DNA from: an uncultured Clostridia bacterium
GTDB lineage: Bacteria > Bacillota > Clostridia > Oscillospirales > Oscillospiraceae
Assembly (NCBI GenBank): GCA_947177005.1
Contig: CAMWSZ010000256.1
Coordinates: 1 to 5,063 of the forward strand
Direction of reading: 5' to 3'
Length of the DNA stretch: 5,063 nt
The notes beneath the pieces are model-generated. The model was not told where the DNA came from and searched no databases. It was given only the letters and a program-made list of their open reading frames with translations. This document shows positions 1 through 4,837 of the stretch, in pieces (positions within the stretch are counted from its first letter, which is position 1; each line of letters opens with the position of its first letter). The translations under genes were made by a program, and so were the position numbers.

Positions 1-249
1 ATCTGGATCGGCTTCGGCTTTTTTCTGGCATTCTGTGCGGTATTCCCTGCACCACTCCAAATGTGTCTTGAGCTGCGGGTACATACCCGCCGAAAACAGC
101 GCCGCAATCGTAATCATACTGCGATCACGGAGGGAGAGCTGTTCCTCCCGCGCCCACACCTCACCGAAGAGTACGTCATCGTTCAGCTGGGCAAATTGAG
201 GGGCGAGATCCCCCAAAAGGTTCCGGCCTGCCGTCTGTTTCTTTGCCAT
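1..249 (-). CDS. Carboxymuconolactone decarboxylase-like protein (CMD family), 3' part cut off by window edge
   Basis: The visible 83 residues start at ATG 249-247, with AAAGGAG 9 bases upstream. Residues 22-51 contain LNDDVLFGEVWARE followed by LSLRDRSMITIAAL, the standard N-terminal signature of the CMD/AhpD-like fold (PF02627). An HL pair sits at 63-64, where the family usually continues. The family comprises small, all-helical cytosolic proteins, some with decarboxylase or alkylhydroperoxidase activity, many of unknown substrate. Here residues 65-83 are very charged and contain two Cys (67, 74). They do not look like the usual continuation (a Gly-Val/Ile-Thr-Lys-Glu-Glu turn, then a helix). 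The end may therefore be a divergent variant, an altered C-terminus or a damaged gene. It lies 60 bp downstream of the SDR gene on the same strand and is probably co-transcribed. The N-terminal assignment is firm; the function is not. Confidence 0.8.
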   Translation of the reverse strand, partial: MAKKQTAGRNLLGDLAPQFAQLNDDVLFGEVWAREEQLSLRDRSMITIAALFSAGMYPQLKTHLEWCREYRTECQKKAEADPD

Positions 250-309
250 AGTTAATTGCTCCTTTCGTAGTTTTAAGATTATTTCATATGTTTTTTTAAA
301 GAAAAAGTC

Positions 310-1068
310 TTACAGGAACGCACCGTTGCAGACCTGCAAGACCTGTCCCCGGACAGCGCGGCCCATCTTGCTGGCAAGGTAAAGGCAGGCGTACGCCTGG
401 TCGATGGCTTCACACTCCGGGCCGGGGAAGTAGACATAGTGGCCGCTGTACTCCAGCATCTTCGCTCCACCGGGCTGCTCTCCGGCTTTATTGGCCAGAT
501 GTGCAGGGGTAATGGTTGCGCCGGGAGCCACAGCGTTGCAGCGAATATTGGTATCGATTAAGCGCATCGCTACATTTTTTGTCAGGGTGTTCAGCGCACC
601 TTTTGTGGAAGTGTAGGTAGCACCGCAGAAGGGGCGGGTGCCGTTGACGGAAGAAATATTGATGATTACGCCATCATTCTTGGGCAGAAAAATCTTCAGC
701 GCCTCCCGGATATACCGCATAGGGCCGCCCAGGTTGGTATTCATGACAGTCAGCATCCAGTCATCGTCCGTTTCATCAATGAGCTTCTGCTCTCCGATTC
801 CGGCATTGTTGATGAGGATATCAACGTCTACGAACTCCTTCAGCGCTGCGGCAAAGACCCGCTCCGTATCTTCGGTGGAACATACATCGGCTACCAGTCC
901 GATTGCCTTGCCGCCTTTGGCGCGGATACTCTCCACAACAGCATCCAGTTTCTCCTGGCCTCTGGCGGTGAGTACCCCGGCGGCACCTTCTTCAGCAAAC
1001 AGTTCCGCCATCGTCTGGCCCATGCCATAGCTGGCTCCGGTGATGATTGCTACCTTATCCTTTAGCAT
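310..1068 (-). CDS. Short-chain dehydrogenase/reductase (SDR family oxidoreductase)
   Basis: This is a full-length classical SDR of 252 aa, a cytosolic NAD(P)-dependent oxidoreductase with a Rossmann fold. Visible motifs are the cofactor-binding TGASYGMG at 10-17, Asp61 (adenine ring pocket), NNAG at 87-90, Asn112, Ser140, the YxxxK pair Tyr152/Lys156, and NAVAPG at 178-183. The catalytic Asn-Ser-Tyr-Lys set is therefore complete. Arg36 just after strand beta-2 would fit NADP(H) preference, but this is weak evidence. The substrate cannot be read from sequence; 3-oxoacyl, sugar, aldehyde or hydroxysteroid substrates are all possible. I chose ATG 1068 because MLKDKVAIITGAS is the normal SDR N-terminus. 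A TTG at 1080 would add only four residues. Neither start has a recognisable Shine-Dalgarno sequence, unlike the other genes here. The CMD-like gene follows on the same strand. GC is higher than in the genes to the right. Confidence 0.93.
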   Translation of the reverse strand: MLKDKVAIITGASYGMGQTMAELFAEEGAAGVLTARGQEKLDAVVESIRAKGGKAIGLVADVCSTEDTERVFAAALKEFVDVDILINNAGIGEQKLIDETDDDWMLTVMNTNLGGPMRYIREALKIFLPKNDGVIINISSVNGTRPFCGATYTSTKGALNTLTKNVAMRLIDTNIRCNAVAPGATITPAHLANKAGEQPGGAKMLEYSGHYVYFPGPECEAIDQAYACLYLASKMGRAVRGQVLQVCNGAFL

Positions 1069-1091
1069 CTTGCAACACAAAACATCAAATA

Positions 1092-1119
1092 CTTATATTA
1101 AATAGATATCCATAGTTAA
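1092..1119 (-). promoter_or_regulatory. Possible promoter of the SDR-CMD operon
   Basis: Read on the minus strand, TTAACT (1119-1114) is followed after 16 bases by TATAAG (1097-1092), 23 bases before the SDR start codon. The boxes are modest matches to the sigma-A consensus in an AT-rich stretch, so chance is possible. The short distance to the start codon would give a very short leader without a ribosome binding site. Confidence 0.35.
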
Positions 1120-1155
1120 AAAGCATACCAGTCTCTGTATGAAGATTCTATGACG

Positions 1156-1164
1156 CACTTGCAA
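1156..1164. repeat. Left copy of 9-bp target-site duplication (CACTTGCAA)
   Basis: CACTTGCAA directly abuts the left inverted repeat of the insertion and recurs exactly at 1336-1344 after the right inverted repeat. A preceding G is also shared (G1155 and G1335), so the duplication could be read as 10 bp, but 9 bp keeps the element ends symmetrical. Confidence 0.85.
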
Positions 1165-1335
1165 CACGGAAATCAATTTTGTGAGAAAATATTCAAAACT
1201 CTCTGTATTGATGAAAAATCCATTTTTTAGGGCCTGCCACAGTGATGCTTTCAAGGTGAAACGGTCAAAATCTAAAACCTCATTGCAGAACAATTTGAAT
1301 ATTACGAATGTTTATACTGAAAATTGATTTCCGTG
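1165..1335. mobile_element. 171-bp MITE-like non-autonomous insertion with 16-bp terminal inverted repeats
   Basis: The left end CACGGAAATCAATTTT (1165-1180) is the exact reverse complement of the right end AAAATTGATTTCCGTG (1320-1335). A subterminal inverted pair, AATATTCAAA (1188-1197) and TTTGAATATT (1294-1303), extends the symmetry with a 9-base offset. The whole is flanked by the 9-bp direct repeat CACTTGCAA. There is no room for a transposase and no credible ORF inside. Size, AT richness, terminal repeats and target duplication together define a miniature inverted-repeat transposable element moved in trans. I cannot assign it to an IS family; several families make 8-10 bp duplications. 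It separates two divergent promoters. An outward-facing TATACT at 1313-1318 might act as a -10 box toward the aldo/keto reductase, but its -35 match is poor. Confidence 0.88.
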
Positions 1336-1344
1336 CACTTGCAA
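1336..1344. repeat. Right copy of 9-bp target-site duplication (CACTTGCAA)
   Basis: This is identical to 1156-1164 and follows immediately after the right inverted repeat. Removing 1165-1344 restores a continuous intergenic region of about 184 bp between the SDR and aldo/keto reductase start codons. Confidence 0.85.
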
Positions 1345-1353
1345 AGACTTCGC

Positions 1354-1382
1354 TTGTAATTTGTACTGCTATATGCTATAGT
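1354..1382 (+). promoter_or_regulatory. Promoter of the first aldo/keto reductase gene
   Basis: TTGTAA (1354-1359), a 17-base spacer and TATAGT (1377-1382) form a good sigma-A-type promoter, about 50 bases upstream of the ATG at 1433. The MITE-like element ends 18 bases before the -35 box, and its target duplication ends 9 bases before it. The insertion therefore kept the core promoter but replaced whatever lay upstream (an UP element or an activator site). Confidence 0.65.
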
Positions 1383-1432
1383 GCAAATATTACAAAAATC
1401 CCAGTACAAGCAGAGATGTGGAGAATATTGAC

Positions 1433-2524
1433 ATGAATAAACTTGGATTTGGCTTTCTGCGCCTGCCTGGTGCGGGAAGCAAGGAACTGGATTGGCCACT
1501 GCTCGAAGCAATGGTTGATGAATTCTTTTCCGGTGGGGGTACTTATTTTGACACCGCTTATACCTACCTTGACGGCATGAGCGAGACCGCATTGAATAGG
1601 ACAGTTGTTAACCGTTATCCACGCTCCAGCTTTCATATTGCTGATAAGCTGCCCTCATGGAAAGTAACCCGGCAGGAGGACTGCAGCCGATACTTTTCGG
1701 AACAGTGCCAACGATGTGGTGTTGACTTTTTTGATGTGTACCTGCTTCACTGGCTGAATCAGGCGAATTATGCCATTGCAGAAAAATTTGATGAATTCGG
1801 GTTTTTGAATCGGCTGAAAGCAGAAGGGCGAATAGGAAAAACGGGCTTTTCCTATCATGGGGATGCGGATACATTAGAGAAAATTTTACAGGCCCACCCG
1901 GATATAGATATTGTTCAGCTGCAAATCAACTATCTTGACTGGGATAGTCCAGCAATGGAAGCCCACAAGTGCTATGATATTGTCCAGCACTATAACAAAG
2001 AGATTGTAGTCATGGAACCGGTCAAAGGCGGGATACTGGCTGATCTTCCAGAGGAAGCCCTCCAGCTTCTCCAGCAGGCATCCCCTGACGAGAGTGCTGC
2101 ATCCTGGGCAATCCGGTTTGCCCAATCGCTGGAACAAGTCAGCATTGTTCTAAGCGGAATGAACACAATGGAGCAGATGCGGGACAATATGCGGGATATG
2201 ATGCCGCTGTCTGCTGAAGAATATGTGCTGCTGGAGAAAGTCAGCGAGATGATGGCGGGGAGTATTGCTGTCCCATGTACTGGCTGCCGTTACTGCGTAA
2301 AGAACTGTCCACAGAAAATCGCAATTCCCGACTACTTCCGTATCTACAATACCTACAGCCGTTTCCCGTCAGACGGCTGGAAGATGAAGCCAGTGTATGT
2401 CTCTATTGCGAGAGCAAACGGAAAGGCGTCTGACTGTATCTATTGCCGTCAGTGTGAGCAGAACTGTCCCCAACAGATTCCTGTTACAGATTGGCTTGAA
2501 AAGGCTGCACAGGCGCTGGAGTAG
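1433..2524 (+). CDS. Aldo/keto reductase with C-terminal 2[4Fe-4S] ferredoxin-like domain
   Basis: This 363-aa protein belongs to the COG1453-type group of predicted oxidoreductases. The N-terminal (beta/alpha)8 barrel carries the AKR catalytic tetrad: Asp40 in YFDTAYTY, Tyr45 five residues later, Lys72 in IADKLPSWK and His106 in VYLLHWL. The C-terminal domain has two cysteine motifs, C282-x2-C285-x2-C288-x3-CP and C335-x2-C338-x2-C341-x3-CP. These fit two [4Fe-4S] clusters, so electrons may move between an iron-sulfur partner and the carbonyl site. The physiological substrate is unknown for most of this group. ATG 1433 is preferred because GGAG (1420-1423) lies 9 bases upstream; a GTG at 1418 would overlap that site. 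The protein is probably cytosolic, with no signal peptide or membrane segment. It is divergent from the SDR gene and convergent with a second Fe-S aldo/keto reductase of another subfamily. Confidence 0.93.
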   Translation: MNKLGFGFLRLPGAGSKELDWPLLEAMVDEFFSGGGTYFDTAYTYLDGMSETALNRTVVNRYPRSSFHIADKLPSWKVTRQEDCSRYFSEQCQRCGVDFFDVYLLHWLNQANYAIAEKFDEFGFLNRLKAEGRIGKTGFSYHGDADTLEKILQAHPDIDIVQLQINYLDWDSPAMEAHKCYDIVQHYNKEIVVMEPVKGGILADLPEEALQLLQQASPDESAASWAIRFAQSLEQVSIVLSGMNTMEQMRDNMRDMMPLSAEEYVLLEKVSEMMAGSIAVPCTGCRYCVKNCPQKIAIPDYFRIYNTYSRFPSDGWKMKPVYVSIARANGKASDCIYCRQCEQNCPQQIPVTDWLEKAAQALE

Positions 2525-2536
2525 GTTTATCAAACC

Positions 2537-2567
2537 GCCGCCTCCTCATGGTTCAGGAAGGGGCGGC
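2537..2567. terminator. Hairpin between convergent genes, possible bidirectional terminator
   Basis: GCCGCC (2537-2542) pairs with GGCGGC (2562-2567), with a weaker extension inward. It lies in the 52-bp gap between the two converging aldo/keto reductase genes, where a shared terminator is expected. Neither strand shows a good U tract after the stem, so the call rests on position and stem strength. Confidence 0.4.
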
Positions 2568-2576
2568 CACTGGTAA

Positions 2577-3671
2577 TTATCTTTGAAAATACGCAGCAAT
2601 TCGCTTCATTTTCTCCGGCTGTTTCACCTGGAAAGGGCATCGATTGCTGCAATGACCACAGTCCACACAGTCCGAGGCGTGTTTCTCTAATTTGCCGTAA
2701 TGATCCGCGGCCATCGTGTCACCAGCTGTGGACAGGTCGTAATACTTGTTAATCAGCCCCACGTTTAAGCCCACGGGACACGGTTGACAATGGTTGCAAT
2801 ATACACAGCTGCCCACGGCATCTTGGGGTGTAAACGTACCGAGGATGCTGTAGTCCCTTTCTTCTGGAGGGGCATCCAAGAATCTGAGCAGCTGCAAGAC
2901 ATCCTCCGCATCCCGTATTCCGGGCAGCACCGTCAGTACGCCCGGTTTATCGAGTGCGTATTGAATACACTGATACATCGTGAGCGCTTTGCCGAAAGGA
3001 GATGTTTTTTCGTCCAGAAGCTGTCCGCCGGAAAAGGGTTTCATGACGGAGATTCCGATTCCCTCCGTTTCGCAGCGCCGGTAAAGCGTCATACGCTCAT
3101 CTGCGCTGCCTTTGGCATAATCGCCATGATGATAGTCATAGCCCGGATTAATTGAGAACATCATCTGATCAACAAGACCTGTATCCAATACCGTGTTGGC
3201 CAGTGCAGGCGTATGGGTGGAAAGGCCGATATGCCGGACAATTCCCTGCTTTTTCTGTTCCAGCAGATATTCCAGCACGCCGCTTTTCTGGTAGGCTTCC
3301 CAGTCAGCCCGTGTATCAAGGCAATGAATAAACCCATAGTCTACATAGTCTGTCCGTAAATTGTGGAGCATCCAATCGATCTGTTTTTTTACCGTTTCCA
3401 ACTCTGTTGTCCATCCATATTGACCCGTTTCATAGTTCGCGCCGAAATGGACCTGGTAATACATATCCTTTCGCACATCAGCAAAAGCCTTTCCATAATA
3501 CAAAAAAGTTTTTGCTCCGGCAGTGGCTAAGTCCGCATAATTGATCCCGTTTTCGTGGGCAAGCAGCAGCGCTTCTATTGCATCCTTTTCTGATGCGTTA
3601 GATATGTAGCTGGTACCCAAACCAATCACACTAATCTGATCTCCGGTTCGTTTGTTTTGCCTGTACTCCAC
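2577..3671 (-). CDS. Aldo/keto reductase-like protein with Fe-S ferredoxin domain, atypical catalytic tetrad
   Basis: The protein has 364 aa from the GTG start at 3671-3669, which has GGAGG (3684-3680) 8 bases upstream; upstream in-frame codons run into the promoter. The N-terminus (ISVIGLGTSYIS) and FIHCL around His116 identify an AKR barrel. Asp47 of the tetrad is kept (YADLATAG), but position 52, where the Tyr should be, is Gly. The strand that usually ends in the catalytic Lys reads MYYQVHFG with no Lys. A Tyr pair at 58-59 might substitute. Later features are IGLSTHTPALA (148-158) and SVMKPFSGG (208-216). Cysteines 289/292/295/298 (the last spacing x2 rather than x3) and 335/338/341/345 form two Fe-S motifs. 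The protein may therefore be an electron-transfer oxidoreductase rather than a standard carbonyl reductase. Its promoter looks MerR-controlled. The family call is firm; activity and substrate are unknown. Confidence 0.92.
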   Translation of the reverse strand: MEYRQNKRTGDQISVIGLGTSYISNASEKDAIEALLLAHENGINYADLATAGAKTFLYYGKAFADVRKDMYYQVHFGANYETGQYGWTTELETVKKQIDWMLHNLRTDYVDYGFIHCLDTRADWEAYQKSGVLEYLLEQKKQGIVRHIGLSTHTPALANTVLDTGLVDQMMFSINPGYDYHHGDYAKGSADERMTLYRRCETEGIGISVMKPFSGGQLLDEKTSPFGKALTMYQCIQYALDKPGVLTVLPGIRDAEDVLQLLRFLDAPPEERDYSILGTFTPQDAVGSCVYCNHCQPCPVGLNVGLINKYYDLSTAGDTMAADHYGKLEKHASDCVDCGHCSNRCPFQVKQPEKMKRIAAYFQR

Positions 3672-3708
3672 AACTAATACCTCCAATTTTTGTAAACTGA
3701 ACACATAT

Positions 3709-3739
3709 ATTATATTCCCTGTAGCTAACTCTAAGTCAA
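3709..3739 (-). promoter_or_regulatory. MerR-type promoter with 19-bp spacer and AdhR/NmlR-like operator
   Basis: On the minus strand TTGACT (3739-3734) and TATAAT (3714-3709) are near-perfect core boxes but are 19 bases apart, the over-long spacing typical of promoters activated by MerR-family proteins. A dyad, CTTAGAGTTAGCTACAGG (3735-3718), overlaps the -35 box and spacer. It agrees at 14 of 18 positions with the perfect palindrome CTTAGAGTTAACTCTAAG, the kind of site bound by aldehyde-responsive MerR regulators such as AdhR/NmlR. The left half is intact and the right half degenerate. No merR gene is in this window, so the regulator would act from elsewhere. It would control the aldo/keto reductase that starts at 3671. 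Confidence 0.65.
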
Positions 3740-3778
3740 GAGGATATTCTATATTCAACTGGATATGTTCTCACTTCA

Positions 3779-3795
3779 GCTCCAGTAGCTGGAGC
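3779..3795. repeat. Short perfect inverted repeat GCTCCAG-TAG-CTGGAGC
   Basis: Two 7-base arms (3779-3785 and 3789-3795) are separated by three bases, about 40 bp upstream of the MerR-type -35 box. There is no U tract on either strand, and a 3-base loop makes a transcription terminator less likely than a protein-binding site. Its minus-strand reading shares AGCTAC-N-GG with the MerR dyad, so a second, auxiliary operator is possible but unproven. Confidence 0.4.
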
Positions 3796-3832
3796 CAATT
3801 TAGACGATTAAGATATTGTACCAGTTATTTTG

Positions 3833-3865
3833 GGCGGGAGGTGACCAATACTGATACCTCCCGCC
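3833..3865 (-). terminator. Strong hairpin 3' of the SLOG operon, probable transcription end
   Basis: GGCGGGAGGT (3833-3842) pairs perfectly over 10 bp with ACCTCCCGCC (3856-3865) around a 13-base loop. It starts 4 bases after the TAA of the 109-aa gene. Position and stability suggest a terminator or 3' mRNA-protecting stem for that operon. The bases after the stem on the minus strand (CCAAAATAAC) are not a U tract, so classical intrinsic termination is uncertain. Confidence 0.55.
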
Positions 3866-3869
3866 TTGG

Positions 3870-4199
3870 TTACAGGATTCCTGCTTTTTTGAGATATCCC
3901 ACACCATCGCAGCAGCCGCGCAGATAGACTGCCTGCATTTCCAGATCCGTGAGCTGGTTCCGCAGAAGCAAAATTTTAATCAGCGCCTCGCAATCTTGCT
4001 TTGACAGATCATCGGTCTTTTCCACATCGAGCAGTTGAGCGACTTTGGGATACTGGTCATAGATCTTGCTAATCTCGCCACGAATCTCCTGGTATGCGCT
4101 GTCGCTCCTGGCCAGTTTTGCCACAATAGAACTTACATAATCCATGAATGTGTTGCTATGAACGTCAATAAAGGTTTCAAATTCAAAGCTGTCCAACAT
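3870..4199 (-). CDS. Conserved-looking hypothetical protein, 109 aa, downstream of SLOG gene
   Basis: I do not recognise a characterised function. The chosen start, ATG 4199-4197 (MLDSFEFETF), has GGAGG (4209-4205) 5 bases upstream. A nearby in-frame ATG at 4211 has no such site. The protein is probably all-helical, soluble and acidic. Residues 36-59 and 66-82 look like amphipathic helices, and the tail reads LTDLEMQAVYLRGCCDGVGYLKKAGIL in overlapping pieces (83-109). That tail resembles short proteins seen in clostridial accessory regions (LRGxxDxxxLLKxxGIL); this is from memory and not checked. There is no signal peptide or membrane segment. The start lies 13 bp after the stop of the SLOG gene, so the two are almost certainly co-transcribed and perhaps translationally coupled. 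A strong hairpin follows the stop. Confidence 0.8.
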   Translation of the reverse strand: MLDSFEFETFIDVHSNTFMDYVSSIVAKLARSDSAYQEIRGEISKIYDQYPKVAQLLDVEKTDDLSKQDCEALIKILLLRNQLTDLEMQAVYLRGCCDGVGYLKKAGIL

Positions 4200-4212
4200 T
4201 TTTTCCTCCATT

Positions 4213-4734
4213 CTATCCGTTGACTTCAGGTTCTTCGGTATCTTGTACCAGCCGCTGTGCAATATTGATAATCTTGAGACCTTTTTTCTCCGCATAGTGA
4301 ACCGTATAGGCGGTTCCTCCTCTGTCCTTGATCCAGCAGCAAACACAGAAGCCGCTGCTGTCTACCATATACCTGTTCCGCTTGTGCATACACCCCCTGG
4401 TATAGTCCTGTGAGGTATAGACAATTTCATCCGCCTGGAATTTGATTGTCTCATATACTGTAATGTCCTTTTTATTCCAGCCCCTTGTCTGCGACAGACA
4501 AGGCAGGGCCAGAATCAATTTGATGTCAGGATACCTTTTGCGCAACAGAAGTACGGCTTGGGCTGCAAGGGTATCAAAACCACGCGCACCTCCAGCAATA
4601 AATCGGTCAATTCCCGCATGAATCAACTCAGTTATCATTTTCTCCAACTGATGGGCAATTTCCTTCTGGTCTGCTGATAGTATGTTCCTGTGACCAGTAA
4701 AACAGCAAGTTTTTTCTCGTATTATCACATTCAT
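4213..4734 (-). CDS. DUF1273/YpsA-like SLOG family protein
   Basis: This 173-aa cytosolic protein has a Rossmann-like SLOG fold. Diagnostic motifs are CCFTGHR (10-16) at the first strand, FIAGGARGFDTLAAQ (45-59) with the nucleotide-binding glycines, ALPC (76-79) with Q82 and W86, KRNRYMVD (118-125), and GGTAYTVHYAEKKG (139-152). These match PF06908 (B. subtilis YpsA and relatives), usually about 170-190 aa. SLOG proteins are thought to bind nucleotide-derived ligands; YpsA affects cell division in Bacillus, but many paralogues sit in mobile or conflict-related loci with no known role. Start ATG 4734-4732 is preceded by GGAAGG at 5 bases. Further upstream codons in the frame would run through the promoter and palindrome. 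It leads a two-gene operon with a 109-aa unknown protein and is divergent from a small XRE regulator that probably controls it. Confidence 0.92.
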   Translation of the reverse strand: MNVIIREKTCCFTGHRNILSADQKEIAHQLEKMITELIHAGIDRFIAGGARGFDTLAAQAVLLLRKRYPDIKLILALPCLSQTRGWNKKDITVYETIKFQADEIVYTSQDYTRGCMHKRNRYMVDSSGFCVCCWIKDRGGTAYTVHYAEKKGLKIINIAQRLVQDTEEPEVNG

Positions 4735-4735
4735 T

Positions 4736-4764
4736 TTGTCCTTCCCATGCGGTGCACTTATATA
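4736..4764 (+). promoter_or_regulatory. Possible promoter of the XRE gene
   Basis: TTGTCC (4736-4741), a 17-base spacer and TATATA (4759-4764) are a fair core promoter reading toward the XRE gene. The -10 box lies in the centre of the 18-bp palindrome, so a protein bound there would block this promoter and allow autorepression. The leader would be about 65 bases. Other AT-rich -10-like words exist further down, so the exact start is uncertain. Confidence 0.4.
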
Positions 4765-4770
4765 AGTGCA
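4753..4770. promoter_or_regulatory. Perfect 18-bp palindrome, probable operator of the divergent SLOG/XRE promoters
   Basis: TGCACTTATATAAGTGCA is identical on both strands with no central gap. It directly abuts the -10 box of the SLOG operon, so it covers that operon's likely transcription start, and it overlaps the possible -10 box of the XRE gene. A dimeric XRE/Cro-like protein is the obvious candidate binder. A related half, TGCACCAATATA, lies at 4807-4818. Confidence 0.75.
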
Positions 4771-4799
4771 ATTATAACAAATAATTCCGATAAAATCAA
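4771..4799 (-). promoter_or_regulatory. Promoter of the SLOG operon
   Basis: On the minus strand TTGATT (4799-4794), a 17-base spacer and a consensus TATAAT (4776-4771) precede the SLOG start by about 37 bases. Transcription should start inside the adjacent palindrome, so this intrinsically strong promoter is probably repressed by default. Confidence 0.75.
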
Positions 4800-4806
4800 C
4801 ACACAA

Positions 4807-4818
4807 TGCACCAATATA
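4807..4818 (+). repeat. Second half-site related to the palindrome
   Basis: TGCACCAATATA matches the first 12 bases of the palindrome (TGCACTTATATA) at 10 positions and lies just before the ribosome binding site of the XRE gene, 54 bp from the palindrome start. It could be a weaker operator used for autoregulation, or chance. Confidence 0.35.
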
Positions 4819-4837
4819 GGAGCGGAGTGTGTTGACG

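Noticed and set aside
61..255. 64-codon plus-strand open frame at the left edge
   Set aside because: It is antisense to the CMD-like gene, whose translation carries clear family motifs. This frame is a shadow.
638..1030. 130-codon plus-strand open frame
   Set aside because: It is antisense to the SDR coding sequence and Ser-rich in the manner of antisense frames, with no ribosome binding site or family motif.
1093..1293. 66-codon minus-strand open frame over the intergenic region
   Set aside because: It starts with TTG, has no ribosome binding site, and runs across the left MITE boundary and target duplication, so it cannot be an old conserved gene. The composition is simply AT-rich.
1165..1335. 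Reading the inverted repeats as a long terminator or riboswitch hairpin
   Set aside because: The arms are 139 bases apart and are flanked by an exact direct repeat, which fits transposition and not an RNA element. No known riboswitch core was recognised.
2784..3155. 123-codon plus-strand open frame inside the second aldo/keto reductase
   Set aside because: It is antisense to a region encoding conserved barrel and cysteine motifs. No supporting signal was found.
3672..3758. Longer N-terminus for the second aldo/keto reductase
   Set aside because: The extra 29 codons cover the TATAAT box and the MerR-type dyad. The GTG at 3671 has GGAGG at ideal spacing, and the family N-terminus begins there.
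4200..4346. Longer N-terminus (49 more codons) for the 109-aa protein
   Set aside because: It would overlap the end of the SLOG gene in another frame by about 130 bases. ATG 4199 has its own GGAGG, and the extra residues look non-native.
4735..4806. 24-codon N-terminal extension of the SLOG protein
   Set aside because: It would cover the -10 box, the palindrome and the start region of its own promoter. The SLOG fold starts just after ATG 4734.
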